Origin: Lepturacanthus savala
Taxonomy: Eukaryota > Chordata > Actinopteri > Scombriformes > Trichiuridae
Direction of reading: 5' to 3'
NCBI GenBank assembly: GCA_030544235.1
Contig: CM060465.1
Span: 27,784,988-27,848,987 of the forward strand
DNA length: 64,000 bases
The notes under the pieces were generated by a model, which did not search any database, was not told where the DNA came from, and saw only the letters and a program-made list of their open reading frames with translations. A program made the translations under genes and the position numbers. Shown here piece after piece: positions 46,590 to 58,490 of this stretch. The stretch's first letter is position 1. Each line of letters begins with the position of its first letter.

Positions 46590-47000
46590 CCGGCTCCATG
46601 GAAACGAAGTAGGCGGCTGCTGTGATGCAGCTGATACCTCGGCCCGGCATCACGGCTGCATATATATACGTGTCTGCACAGATTGTCTGCCTGAGGCCTC
46701 CCGTGTCAGCTGGTGCTGCTGTATGCGTGCATGACAGCTGACACCGGCAGGTTGAGTCACCGACAGCTTGTGCCGCCGCTGATGTCACCGCGCACACATT
46801 TAACTGCGGTAAACTTAGTCACTGACGGCGTCTGAGAGATGATTTGACGATTTTTTTCCCCCCCGCTTGCAGTTTCTTTTCCTCCCCGAGAGCCATTTCT
46901 CCTGCAACAAGCTACCAGTTAATCAGTCACACACAATAGAGCAGAATTAAGCCGAGGCCTTTTCAATGATTGCCAATGGACACCTGGGGGTTAAGTGTCC
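46590..47000. promoter_or_regulatory. GC-richer block with TATA-like and E-box motifs
   Basis: Contains GGCTGCATATATATACGTGT (TATA-like, about 46661) and an inverted pair GTGTCAGCTG (46703) ... CAGCTGACAC (46734). CACCGACAGCTTGTGCCGCC follows. CAGCTG with TGACAG is a typical bHLH/TALE combination. The 158-residue minus-strand frame through this block (46321-46797) is unrecognised and ends in AT-rich sequence. I consider it chance. Confidence 0.25.
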
Positions 47001-47431
47001 TAATAAAAGACACCGTGGGGAATGGCTGAATGAGGGAGTGTGTTAACCATCGTGTTTTCTTGTTTCCTTCAGGCATCCAGTTTGCTGTTCTACACTTAAG
47101 GCGTCAATTAACAACCCATTGGTTAGAGTTCTCATTGGATGACTACTACCTTTTTCGAAAAAAAATTCAACCCTCAGACATGATGGACCTGTAATGCTTC
47201 TTCCTAAATAATATTCTTCATTCTCCAGGACAACTTTGGGACAGTCAGCCTTCTTCTATAAGAGCTGTAAACTCACTGCCACCAGAAAAACAATCCATCT
47301 CAGAGCACAAGATGTTCACCTACAGAACAACAACCTGGTTAAAGAAACATCTTTATATACTGTGTAGAGTGAGTGAGTGAATGTTTTATATCATACAAAA
47401 CAATATTGGATAATTGAGTATATTGTGTGTA
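47001..47431. other. Possible old retroposon sequence, unassigned
   Basis: The part 47170-47360 has a retroposon-like feel (TTGGGACAGTCAGCCTTCTT, AACTCACTGCCACC, GAAACATCTTTATATACTG), which could be a decayed LINE C-terminus. The evidence is too thin for a family call. Confidence 0.25.
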
Positions 47432-47916
47432 GTGTTTGAACACACCTTCTCATTCAATGTGTTTTCTTTATTTTCATGAATATTTACATTGTAGATTCTC
47501 ACTGAAGGCATCAAAACTATGAATGAACATGTGAAGTTATGTACTTAACAAAAATTGGTGAAATAACCGATTTATATTCTAGTTTCTTCAAAATAGCCAC
47601 CCTTTGCTCTGATTACTGCTTTGCACACTCTTGTCATTCTCTTGATGAGCTTCAAGAGGTAGTCACCCGACATGGTTTTCACTTCATAGCTGTGCCTTAT
47701 CAGGGTTAATTAGTGGATTTTTTTGTTTTATCAATCAGAGCAAAGGCTGGCTATTTAGAAGAAACTAGAATATCAGACATGTTTTCCAGTTATTTCACCT
47801 TTTTTGTTAAGTACATAACTCCACGTGTTCAATCATAGTTTTGATGCCTTCAGTGAAAATCTACTATGTAAATAGTCAATACATTGAATGAGAAGGTGTG
47901 TCCAAACTTTTGGACT

Positions 47917-47920
<4 letters not shown>
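47432..47920 (-). pseudogene. Tc1-family element, internally deleted, transposase C-terminus
   Basis: Bounded by AACACACCTTCTCATTCAAT and ATTGAATGAGAAGGTGTGTC followed by CAAACTTTTGGACTGTAC, long inverted repeats of the same type as the 80-bp skeleton at 35583. On the minus strand the interior gives YLLKLIKRMTRVCKAVIRAK-GGYFEET, the C-terminal tail of Tc1-like transposase. The catalytic DDE region and N-terminal DNA-binding domain are missing, so it is dead. A second, inverted GCAAAGGCTGGCTATTTAGA block near 47744 suggests an internal inverted rearrangement. Confidence 0.8.

Positions 47921-48002
<82 letters not shown>
47921..48002. repeat. (TA)n-(TG)n compound microsatellite
   Basis: About 27 TA units then about 14 TG units, starting exactly at the Tc1 border (TA target). 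Confidence 0.97.
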
Positions 48003-48004
<2 letters not shown>

Positions 48005-48006
<2 letters not shown>

Positions 48007-48085
48007 ATTGTACTGCAATGCTGTGGATGCAACATCAGATGGATTTATGCATTGTTCCTGTCAAATAAATAAAATAAATAAATAC
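48005..48085 (+). mobile_element. Retroposon 3' end fragment
   Basis: TATGCATTGTTCCTGTCAAA followed by TAAATAAA units matches the 3' end before the A run at 28538. Confidence 0.5.
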
Positions 48086-48508
48086 TTTATATTGCAAACT
48101 TTTGCCTCTTCACACATTCAGCAGATGCTGAGCAACTCCCAGATAAGATTCCCTCGCTTTTTTAGCTCTGTTTCGCTCTTCACCCGACAAGGAAATATAT
48201 TTAGCCGCTAAATGCTCACCAGCTGGATGCTAACTTTATGTGCCATTTAGTGGTGGGCAGCACAGGGGGCTTATCTGAGCCTTTTTACTCTCACAGCTGC
48301 CTGCTTCATTTGAAAGCAAAAAAAAAAAAAACAACAACGGCGAGGAAAGCAGCCAGCGTGAACCCAAACAGCAAAGTTGCAGACTGTAAAAATGAAAACA
48401 ATAGGCTGAATGACACTGAAAAGCTCCGGATAGGGTCAAGCTGCAGTCAGGTGGCTGCCTGTGGGCGTCATTTTTTAGTTAAAAGATTGAATTTTTCTCA
48501 GTCAAAGG
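48086..48508. other. Unique sequence
   Basis: A run at about 48319-48331; no gene. Confidence 0.35.
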
Positions 48509-49057
48509 ACTGAGAAAGATTTGCGAATTTGATGCAGATTTGTCCTTTTACGTTCAATCAACTTGAAATTAAATATATATATATTGTGTGCAATATCTAC
48601 ATAGGTGTATAGAGGCCTATTTGCAGCAACTATCACTCTTTTGAATAGTAGTGTGTCTATAATATCCAATATGTGTGTACAATATATACAACAAAAAACT
48701 TTCTGAGCTCAATTTTTAACACATGTCTTAAAATAGTGTTTAAAATAACATTGTGTTAGTGCAGATAAAAGACAAGTATCTTAAATAACACAGTGTGTGC
48801 AACTTAATTCCTGTATTAATGTGACCAACAATGATGCACAATAGTGAAGAATTCAATGTAGGAATTCAATTTTAGTTATTCAGCCTGGCAGCTTCATTTT
48901 TTTTCCTCTTTTTCTATGATTTGGTGAGTTTCCTGCTGTACAGCAGATGCTGGTTGTACTGGAATCTCAAGTTGTTCTCAATGTTTGCTTTTTGACTGAG
49001 AAAGATTCATAAATATAATGCAGATCTGTCCTTTTAGGTTGAAGAATACTTGAAACC

Positions 49058-49080
<23 letters not shown>
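48509..49080. repeat. Direct repeats about 485 bp apart
   Basis: GACTGAGAAAGATTTGCGAA at 48508 and GACTGAGAAAGATTCATAAA at 48994 start two similar blocks. They share ATGCAGAT-TGTCCTTTTA and a TA-rich end. Between them lies a MITE fragment. Confidence 0.8.
48585..48655 (+). mobile_element. Tc1/mariner-like MITE, copy 6 (fragment)
   Basis: GCAATATCTACATAGGTGTA, CAGCAACTATCACTC and the terminal TTTTGAATAGTAGTG only; internal parts are deleted. Confidence 0.75.

Positions 49081-49124
<44 letters not shown>
49061..49124. repeat. (TA)n microsatellite, about 31 units
   Basis: Uninterrupted TA repeat at the end of the second direct-repeat block. Confidence 0.97.
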
Positions 49125-49129
<5 letters not shown>

Positions 49130-50239
49130 GGGTCAAACTATAAGTTGATTCCAAAACAATACTGCAGTATAATTCACAGTGCACTTGCAGGTAGTGAGAA
49201 CAGAACCTAGAGCACACTAATGGACAGCCTGGGTTATAAGAGCAGTGCCCTCGACATAATTAACTTAACTGCATAAAACTGCTACATTAGCATAAATGTG
49301 ACATTCCTGCTGTTTGCCTACTTAAGAGCACACCAGGCCCTCATTCTGGATATTATTAGTGAAAGCTACAGACAGACAGACAGGCACTAGGACCCAGGGC
49401 ACGGAGCAGAGTTTATAAATAGGGCAGCGATGTTCACCTGGGCCTTTTGCCCTGAACTGACATACCTGAAAGAGACAGCTGAGGCCAGTTTGGTGTTTGA
49501 TTTGGAAAGCGTGATTTCAAATGATGAAACAAAAGTGAACCATGAAATATTCCCTTTAGCTCATAGTATTAAATGAAAATAAAAATCGTTAAATGATTGT
49601 TAAAATGGGTTAGATTCTTCATGTTTGGTGAGGGAAAACCTGAACGTGAAAACCTGGAGTGATTGCTTATGCGCTACAGCCAAGAAAGAAGGTATGCTTA
49701 AACAGAACTGAAAAATAATTGTAACTGTTTTTTCTTTTTTACCACCTTAAATGTATATTAACATGATTTCTTATACATATGGGTTCCAGTCACCTGCACA
49801 TCGCCGACTGGGGGAGGAGACTGTTCCAAACAAGGTACAGTTACTATTACATTTGCATGTGGTTAAATGTTTCTTGAAGAGTCTCCTGCTGTTTATTAAT
49901 GTTTATCCAACGGAGGAGCCAATTAAGGAACAATTAATAATTATTGCTATTATTTAGGCCGTGACTGTGTGTGGTGTCTGGTAGTGTTTGGAGGCCTTTC
50001 ACGTATCCAGGCACAGGGAGCTGTCCTCTTATAATTAGGATGCTTTAATGCTGCAGACTCATTTTGTGAGTCTTGTGCTATTTGCAACCCTCTTTTTTTT
50101 TTGCGGTTATCACATCAAGGTAAGTTGCGGCGTTATATTTTGCACACGCTTCATATCCAACCGCAAACTGTCAAGATGGAGTTTTGTGATGTGTACGGCT
50201 TCCTGAGGAGCTCGCGTTGGTTTTCTTCATTTTTCACAA
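49125..50239. other. Unique sequence
   Basis: No gene. (ACAG)n-like CAGACAGACAGACAGGCA near 49370; T runs near 49730 and 50092-50101. Confidence 0.4.
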
Positions 50240-52190
50240 TACCGAGGTTGCTGCTTTCACTAACATGCTTGGTTTGGCCTTGTTTAGTTTGTGTTGTGTG
50301 TGTTTGGCTGCTGACAGCGCTTTGCTGTTTCATGCTTGTCTGCCAGCTGCTAATTTCTGCTGCTCTCATCCCTGTGCAGCAATACGTAACCCGATCTTTA
50401 TTTTTTTTTTTTTGGTTTCCTAATTTTTTATTGGTGTTTCCTTCTGTTACTTTCTTGCTATCAATGTATTATCTGGTGAGCTAATACTTGTCTATTTCCC
50501 TGGAGTGTGTTAAGGTGGTCCGGGTTGTCCAATGGCTCATTAGTTGCCTATTGGCCTTTAGTACTGGAGTAATATTGTATATTGACCCCAAGCATGTAAA
50601 CACTGAGTGTAATCTTGCATGCAAGCCCATTGACATTATTTCTCTGTACTATTGGCTTCATGAAAGCTCGGTGTGGCTTTTCATGCACGAGGCAGGTCGT
50701 CAGATCCGCATTTTCAATGCATGCTTCATATTCAGCGACACAATAGAAATATTTAGCTCAAAACAATGCTTTGATGTAACAGCGTTTCATTTCTCCTCTC
50801 CTAAATCTAAAAACTGATGGTCATTTTGGCTTTGTTCAGAGTGTTTGTGTGTTTGTGTCCATGGTTGCTGGCTCTGCTTTAGTGTTCAAGGCTCGTCTGC
50901 CGGCTGCAAATTCCTGCACCTGTCATCTACGTGCAGTATGTGCAGCGCCATTTATTTCTGGCATTGTTTTGGTGCTTGTCGGAGTTGCTTTATGACGCTT
51001 TCCCGCTGCTTATTTATGTAGTGGTGAAATATCGGCTTCATGGGAAAAGCAGACATCGCTTTTGTCATGCGGAAGAGAAGGTGGCTTGTCATGTTCACAT
51101 TTTCCCCCTCGCGCTTCACATCGAGCCCGCCGAAGGTATGACAATTTAGATTCCGGATGGCTTTGAGGAATGTTTCCTCCCAGATTTTTATGAGAATCAC
51201 CCGTTGGCCTTTAAAGGCTGCTTTCCAGGGTGTGACGTCTGCGTGTGACACAGAGTATTCTTGGATAACAGAACGCCACCTCCCCAAGTCCGAATTTGCT
51301 GCTTTTGATAACATGCACAGCTAGAAAAACACTCTAGTCCAGATGAACATGGGTGTTTTTGAAACCAAACTTTTATGGCCCCTGGTTTACAGAAAAAGAA
51401 AAATCCTCTCCCCACCACCGGCAATGGCACCGCAAAATCTGCCTCAATGTCATGCACATATCAAAGCAGTAGGTGGCAATAGCAGGGCAATAGGATATAA
51501 CAGGAAGGCCATTTTACTATCATTTTTAAGGCCATTTACACTATTTGAATGAAAAGCATCAATTTTTATCACTCTGTAAAATATAGTTATAGATTTCTGG
51601 AAAATAAAGTTGCTATTCTGACAAGAAATCATCTGCAACTTTGTGATATGTGACATGGTGATAATGCTCATCAGAACTAAATATCAAACAAAATATATAT
51701 GCAAATATACAGCCTTAACAATTCAGCTCCTTATGCATGGAAAGTCTTTTAGCTGTTGTCGGTCCTCTGTTAATTTGCAAAGAATACAATCTATGCATCG
51801 AGACATCACCACCAAACGATGGCACCCGTTTAAAGGTCCATTTACTACAATGTAATCAAACAAAAAAAAAATAATCAAGGTAATTCAGAAACCAGGATTT
51901 CTTCCGATCACCCAATCACTACAAAACTTTTATCATCTGTTAATGGTACCGTTCCCGACATTCGCTGAAAATTTTATGAAAATCCGGCCGAAACTTTTTG
52001 AGCAATTTTGCTAACAAATACAGACAAATGCCAGTAAAATCATGGAGGTAATGAGTTAATTTCCTGACTCAAGTCATTGTTGGTATATGCTTGACAACAT
52101 GGATTCCAATGCTGGTTTGTTGCAATGTCTGCGTTTTACTTGTCTGCTCGATGCTGTCACACGTGCAGTATTTGCATCGGTTTCATTTTG
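50240..52190. repeat. Degenerate local repeats, unassigned
   Basis: CTTGTCTGCCAGCTGCTAAT at 50335 and CTCGTCTGCCGGCTGCAAAT at 50892 begin related blocks, each reaching a GTGCAG-A-T core about 40 bases later. A weaker third block is at about 52139-52175 (ACTTGTCTGCTCGATGCTGT, then GTGCAGTATTTGCATCG). They could be an old tandem duplication. Frames over them look membrane-like only because of T-rich composition. Confidence 0.4.
51870..52055 (+). repeat. Interspersed repeat fragment
   Basis: TCCGATCACCCAATCACTAC, TAATGGTACCGTTCCCGACA, AAATCCGGCCGAAACTTTTT and a final GGAGGTAATGAG resemble a common fish interspersed repeat ending in CGGAGGTAAT that I recall. Class unknown; only one copy is in this window. 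Confidence 0.4.
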
Positions 52191-53959
52191 AATTTGTTGT
52201 GATTGAGCCTATTTCTGCTTTGGTTGTTTGACTTGGATTCCGATGCTTTTGTGTTGACAGCAGTATGAACGGTCATATTTGAGTCTTGCGTAATATTTCT
52301 TTGTGGCTCTTCAGATATTTTGATTTTCTTTCTGTCACTGGGCCGTTTTCTCATCAGTTGCCTGTTTGTCTCTAGTAGTGTGTAATATTGTATTTTATTT
52401 CCTTCAGTGACAATAATCACATATCACTCACAATATAATTTCCCTGTCATATTCCCTTTGTCCCACACATTTTCTCCATGCTCTTCATATTAAACAACTT
52501 ATTAGACAAATACTGCAAAGGATTCCTGATAGTTTGTGTTCTCTGCTTTTTTTTCTTGCATCTTTTACTAAATCTACCTGTTCTGCGCTGATGCCAGATA
52601 CAGGGAGCTTTGATGATACCCACCGCTGTAACAAAAGACTTCTCTGGCTCTAATGTTGTACAGAAATGCATTTCTGGTTAAATCATTCAAACGAACCCCT
52701 ACTGCTGGAAGTAGCACGATAACAAAGCGCGCGGCCATTGTCCTGAGGCGCTGCAGGGGTGACATTCAGCAGATTCCGCGGAGCTCCGAGACGATACGGA
52801 CTTACAACCTCAGTGAAGAGCCGGAGCAAGGGGGAAAGCAGAAGCAATCGGCTTTCTCCTTTTTTCCCTAACGCGGGACTGAGCTGGCAGTAGTACAAGG
52901 CTTGGATAAATGGAAGTACATCAGAGTAGAGGGATGAGATTATCCTGGTTTGGGATTTGGGTTGAGACTTTGCGGGAAATGCTGAAGATGGGAGTACAGA
53001 CGAAGTTCTCACCTAAGCTACTGCAGGCTGGAGGGGAGCAGTCAACGAGAGGGATGAGAGGAAAGCCTGAGAGATGGAAAGTTCCTCTTACTAGTCCGTG
53101 CAGAGAATTATAGTAAACTGAGTGTGTGTGTGTGGATGTTTAATGAATGAAAGGCATTTTATTAGTGTGTTATGCATGCAAAAACATTCCCGGTTATAAT
53201 ATACTACAATACACCGTGAATTCAAATGAGACGGGACCAAAGAGCAGCAAATGCAATGTCTAAGAGAAAGAAAATAAACTCCTCGAGGCATGCAGGCCTC
53301 CTAAATCACTAACGGCTTACCGGGTATTGCTGAAATTCAAATAAAAACGAATCCATCTTTCTGCTTCTTTCAGGCTTTTGAGATAAAATGGCGAACTTAG
53401 CCGCATCAGGACTTAAACACATTCCAGGTTTTGCTCATCAGATCATTTTTTATCATTTTTTTAAGCGATTTCATGGAACAGCACGGAGGAAAATGTGGCT
53501 CACTTTCCACCCAAATCGCTGTTCGCACAGTTAATTTTCCCCCCAAATATGTTTTAATCAACCAACCTTAAGGGCCAGAGGAAGAAAACTCTGCTCTCGA
53601 CTGTGCAGCCAAAAGTCTTTGGCTTCTAGATAAATGAGATGCTATAATTCAGGGCCAGAATTGCTTATGCTATGTCCTTAATTTTGGCTTTGACAGAAAT
53701 GTTTTCAGATGTTCAAATGTCTTTTTTTTTTTTCCTTTTTCAGTGAACGCTTATTTTAATGGAGTTACCATGAGAGCCCAGATTATTCCTGTAGTTATAC
53801 AGCATATCCACCTCCTTGAAAATTGAGTGCAGCTCTTTTTTCCCCCCATAGAGAAATGCAAGACCACATAAATACGTTCTTATTCGTCTTCTCTCTGCTA
53901 TTTGGATTAGACTCTCCTGCAGTCAGGGTAACTTCACGTCCTCCATGAATCCGTGTCTT
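52191..53959. other. Unique sequence with a GC-richer patch
   Basis: The part 52680-52830 is CpG-richer (AAGCGCGCGGCCATTG, CCGCGGAGCTCCGAGACG) and includes a CGCGGCCATTG stretch (YY1-like GGCCATTG). No exon is convincing. The frames on either strand at 52653-53113 overlap and are unrecognised. Confidence 0.3.
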
Positions 53960-54240
53960 CCTGAATTTTTCTTTGAATTAGATTCAGAATTTACAATCCA
54001 AATGAATGCAGCCATTAATGTTCCATTGCGCCAGGGACAAACAAAGGATCCTCAGCCTCTCCGCGCGTGCAGCAGGTGAAGCAGCGGCGGTTTCAGACGA
54101 GCACAGTCCTATCTCCATGAATACTGATGCGCCAATAACGGCAATTATTTGTGCACAATTAGCCTTTTTTGTTGGATCCATTAGCTAGAATTCCCATGCC
54201 GGCACGCAATTAGAAGCACTCCAACAGTTTAGTGTGCCGT
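53960..54240. promoter_or_regulatory. Candidate conserved non-coding element
   Basis: Non-repetitive stretch with AATGCAGCCATTAATGTTCC, CTCCGCGCGTGCAGCAGGTG, TGATGCGCCAATAACGGC, AATTATTTGTGCACAATTAG and ATTAGCTAGAATTCCC. The mix of AT homeodomain cores with GC-rich spacers and absence of repeats is typical of developmental enhancers. No homology can be checked here. Confidence 0.3.
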
Positions 54241-56389
54241 GTGCATCTTGGAATGTCTCATAAACCAATTAGGCAGTCCTCTTGACTTCCGTGAGTTCGG
54301 GTAAACCCGGTACTACGCGGCTCACCGGTACAGCGGGAGCCTGCAAACCTCACGCTGGTGCAGCGGAGACGTGACCTTCTTTCCAAAGTTGTAGCTGGCA
54401 GGAATCCTCGGCTACATTAGGATCCTCGCAAAGAAAGGGGGTATCATTAAATTTTCACAACAGCTCTTCAGTTTGTGGCACATCCATTCCCGTTATTGTC
54501 ATTAGAGGAGTTCTCTTAGCGACGTGGAAAGATCTGAGTTGCTTTAGCGGCGAATTTTCCATATATTGGAGTAGGTGTTTTTCAAGTTCCAATTGATATA
54601 TCAAGTTCCTTGTGTCTTCCAGCTCGCTGTAGCAATCTGTTCTTAAACAGCCTTGGTAGTGTTCATCACAAACACGCACCCATCGTCTCTGTCTTTGTGA
54701 AAGAAGCGATTGATGGATGACTGGAATCTGTCTAATCCTAATCCAGGTCTTTAAATGGTATCTGAACCGACCCCTTTATTCTCTTTCAAAATAAGAAAAA
54801 ATAAAAAAAACTTGCTTGCATTGCTGTAGTGGTAATTACGATGTTCATGTTTAGGCTTCTAGTCCTTTTTGTAGCTATACGCCGGGCTCTAACTGACAAT
54901 AACTAGGACATAAAACTGTCCTCGTTTTTTTTTTTTTAAACCATGAACAATGTATTCTACTCTGCAGTAAAACACAGGAGTCTCTCTGCTGTTTTTTTTT
55001 AACAAGAATCTCGGCTCAACAGTTAAAAAAAAAAAGCTTGTTAATTGAGCAGTCGCCACTTCTGCACCTTGTCAAATGTCACCAGCTGGGAATGTTATTT
55101 AATAAGCAGAAGCACTGAAAATGCTTCAGTTTTCAGTATTCAGTTTGTAGGTGTGTTTTCTTGATTTATTGCTTTCTTATAGGGACAGGTAATAGACAAG
55201 ACCAGTTTCACATACGATAGCATTTATAACCTAAAATAGTTCAGATTGGCCTTTAAAACACCCAAAAGAGGGGAAAAAATACATGCAACCATTTATTTGT
55301 TAAATTCTTAATTCATTAATTGTACATTCAGTGTTAATCAGTTTCTGTACATGACACAGATTCTAAATAAACCAATTAATGTTGCAAATGATTCTATATT
55401 GGGTCAATAAATGGTGCTTTGATCCTCTTGATCTTGAAAAGGACTCGTCACAACTTGTCGCTCATCACTGACCACGTTGTCGGATAAAAATTTACACCCA
55501 GAGACAAAAGGGAGAGCGGGAGCCGAGGTAGCTCGCTAATTAGCAGTGAAAAATTGTTTTTTCATGGCGAACGTTAAACATTTATATGCTCTGAGTCCTG
55601 CTGTCAGTGTGGGAACAAAGAAGCTGCATTATGTAACGGCTTCAAAATGAACCAGGGTTTCTTTGCTTTTTTTTCTTTCCCTCTCCCCATCCTTAAGAGT
55701 CCAAATGCAATCAAATAAACATGGGTGATTTGACTGTAACTTCTAGGAAAAAAACCCAACGAGAATTTGAGAAAGATCTCGCAACTGCATCAGGTGCCTA
55801 TGGTCCCGAAACAGCTCCCCCTTGGTTGTGGAAACCTCTCAGTGAACCTAAAGTGAAGAGTAAAAAATGTAAATGACTGTATTTGAATTGTAGATACTTG
55901 GGATAAGGCGAAAAAAATAAAGAAACTGCCTCCATGAATTATTTATTTTCATCATGAAAACATTATAATTAAATGCATTAACACAAAATAGTCCTCTTTA
56001 ATTATTAAACTCTGTTTCATTTGTGAAGGAATGCCATGTAGTTTGTTGGATTGAGGGGGTTTCCAGGATGGGATTGAAACCTTATTGAAGGTTATAAAAA
56101 ATGGAGTCTCTTATTTGGAGTCTCTAAGAACCTAATACCTGCAGCATATTGTGGTCCCCAAAAGACTGGATGTGGGGGGGGGAGCAAACAAAACCAGTAG
56201 TTGTGTGCTGAAGCCTTGTGCTTCTTTTATTACCTGAAAATTGCATTGTGCGTTATTGCATAGTGATTCAAATCAGACTCCTGCTTATGGAAATGTTCTC
56301 ACACAGATCCACTTGGGTAGCGGTTATCATTTTCACTTTTGCTCATCCTCGGCTGGCGTTTCCGGCACTGAAACATCCCCGTAGTAAAT
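54241..56389. other. Unique sequence, nothing assigned
   Basis: No gene or known repeat; A or T runs at about 54797-54810, 54928-54938 and 55024-55035. Confidence 0.4.
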
Positions 56390-56640
56390 GACAACTTGGT
56401 TAACATTGCTGCACCCGCATTAAAGATGCTCCACATCACAATCTACAACATGAAGGGGATGGAAGTCGCTGCTGGACCCCCCATTATGTCGAAGATTTTC
56501 TTTTAAGTTAATGGACAATAAAATCAATTACCTAGATCGGAACATTCGATCAATGGCTTAATTACGGATAATTTAATGGCCGAGCTGGAATTGATCCTGT
56601 TTATTAAACAGCTGTGAATTAATCACATGTAAGACGAGAC
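56390..56640. promoter_or_regulatory. Candidate conserved non-coding element
   Basis: Dense AT homeodomain cores (AAAATCAATTACC, GGCTTAATTACGG, ATAATTTAATGGCC), an E-box inside TTTATTAAACAGCTGTGAAT, and TAATCACATG. Non-repetitive. Confidence 0.3.
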
Positions 56641-57154
56641 GTGTTTGGGGTGAAAATAGCGAAGTCCTCTCCACGGCGCGCAGCTTCTGGAGAACTTCAG
56701 AGATCCTCAGTGATTCCAGCAAGACTTCACTCTGTCAGAGCTAATGTCCAACAAACCAGCTCAGCCTCTTCATGTTATATGAAGAAAAAAGATTTAAAAT
56801 GGTCTATAGATTCTGAAGATATCATTGATATGCCTCTGCTGCATCCATAAAGGTTTTAGACTGTCTATCATGGCGCCTTGCCTTTTTTATTCTGAATACT
56901 AATCTAAGCTCTCACCCATCACTACATTTATTTATTATATGAACAGTCAGGTTTGACATCCTTTTGATCCACTAGTGGGTATAGCCTGCACTCACAGGAT
57001 TTTATGTTTTCAGTCTCTCATGCCATCATGAAAATTAGGAGGACAGCTTTTTAACTTCTATGCCCCCTTGGTCCTAGAATCTGCTCCAGAAGAGTCTAAA
57101 ACTGACTGATCTTGTTTCTTTGGGTGTTTTTCACTTACTTTGGGTGTTTATCTG
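56641..57154. other. Unique sequence
   Basis: The frame 56641-56850 is unrecognised. No gene supported. Confidence 0.35.
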
Positions 57155-57310
57155 TTAACCACTTAAGCACCAGGCAAGTTGTCCTGCTCTAAATGACAAT
57201 AGATATGGAATATTTCATCTACCACAAAGGTTATGTACTTAAACCTGGAATCAAAATAAATGCATAACATGTGGGATGATTATAGAAGTGTCAGAATCAA
57301 TACTAATGTC
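57155..57310. mobile_element. piggyBac-like element, copy C (left end only)
   Basis: TTAACCACTTAAGCACCAGG and then AAATGACAATAGATATGGAA, TACCACAAAGGTTATG and GAAGTGTCAGAATCAATACT match the left part of the copies at 10084 and 60987. The right part is missing. Confidence 0.65.
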
Positions 57311-58179
57311 TATGTTGTAGTTTTGTCATATCTTTGTGTTTCGCTTCCCTCTTGGTCAGTTCTCCCTTGTAAAAGAGAATCTTAATGGGACCCACCTGGT
57401 CCATGACAACAACTCATGTCTTAGTAAACCTTTTTCAGTGTGGTCTTAATTTTTGCATGTTGGATGTTTTCAAGCTGCCTAACTGACTCCTATCAATATG
57501 GTTTTAGAATTTTTATAACCTTATTATAGTTTAGCTACTCACCACAGCAGCATGCTACATCACAACTGGGTGTGATCACAAATACAATGGACTAAACATG
57601 AAATTTTCACCCTTGATGTCAAATTCATTAATGCTTTAATTTAAAAAAAATGATTATTACAATAGATTGCTGAATATTTTACAATAAATCACAGGAACCT
57701 GAACATGAAACAGTTATTATTCGTAAGAAATGATTGCTTTCTAAGTTGTTTTGCAGCTGCACTTTAAGGCTTTAAGGCTTTGTTATTCCTGCTGGCAGAT
57801 AAAAATATCTGCTTTTTAAGATGACAGTAGATGGCCTTGATAGTTTTATTGAAAATCTGTAGTTCCTAGGAGAGGGTCAGTGTTCGAAGTTTAAAAGATG
57901 CTATTAAATAGTATCTTGAATTGTTTTGTTCATTGCCCATTATTCTGATTGAATAATGGGCAATTGAAAGTGAATGAAAGTGATTTGACATTTGAATGTC
58001 CATCATTAAAAGCGTCAACATTAGGAACAAAAAAACAATTCAGGAAGTTTAGTGAATATATTTTTTTTTTTCTTATTAAGAGCCCGAGGTGACCAGTGCA
58101 GCTCTGCTAGGAAGAGAATCCTCTTTCCAAAATCTAGAATTACCCCAATGAATTGTTGAATGAATTTAAACCGTTCTAA
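57311..58179. other. Unique sequence with a CACTA-like fragment
   Basis: TGATTATTACAATAGATTGC and ATTTTACAATAAATCACAGG at about 57650-57697 match the CACTA-like elements at 16438 and 62511. The rest is unassigned. Confidence 0.4.
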
Positions 58180-58490
58180 CCAATACCCAGCGCTGTGTGA
58201 CTGTCGACGCAGCAGGAATAAACGGCGTTATGTTCTCCCACTATCAATATTGCACCAAAGCTACACTGAGCCATATCCCCCCGCTGCTGTACTCCAAACA
58301 AAGTTTGAAAGTTCAGGCTGTCCGCGATAAAGCTCCTTCTCCAGGTATAAGCCCGCGGATCGCATTGATCTCGCATTCGCACAGGAGCGCTAATGATAAA
58401 ACAGCCATGCCTGTTTTGTTTCCATCCATAATGCAGCACGGTGTCAGCGAGTGTTTGCTTGACTCTTGCCGGCTTTCAACTTAGATTGCA
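58180..58490. promoter_or_regulatory. GC-richer candidate regulatory block
   Basis: Contains GACTGTCGACGCAGCAGG, GATAAAGCTCC, CCCGCGGATCGCATTGATCT and GGAGCGCTAATGATAAAAC. Open frames of 87-95 residues lie on both strands, none recognised, with no clear splice pair. Confidence 0.25.

Noticed and set aside
46321..46797. 158-residue minus-strand frame
   Set aside because: Starts in a GC-rich patch and ends in AT-rich sequence with changing composition; no family recognised.
50101..50817. Two consecutive frames that look like membrane proteins or a receptor
   Set aside because: The hydrophobic look comes from T-rich sequence; no conserved motifs, and the frames are separated by stops.
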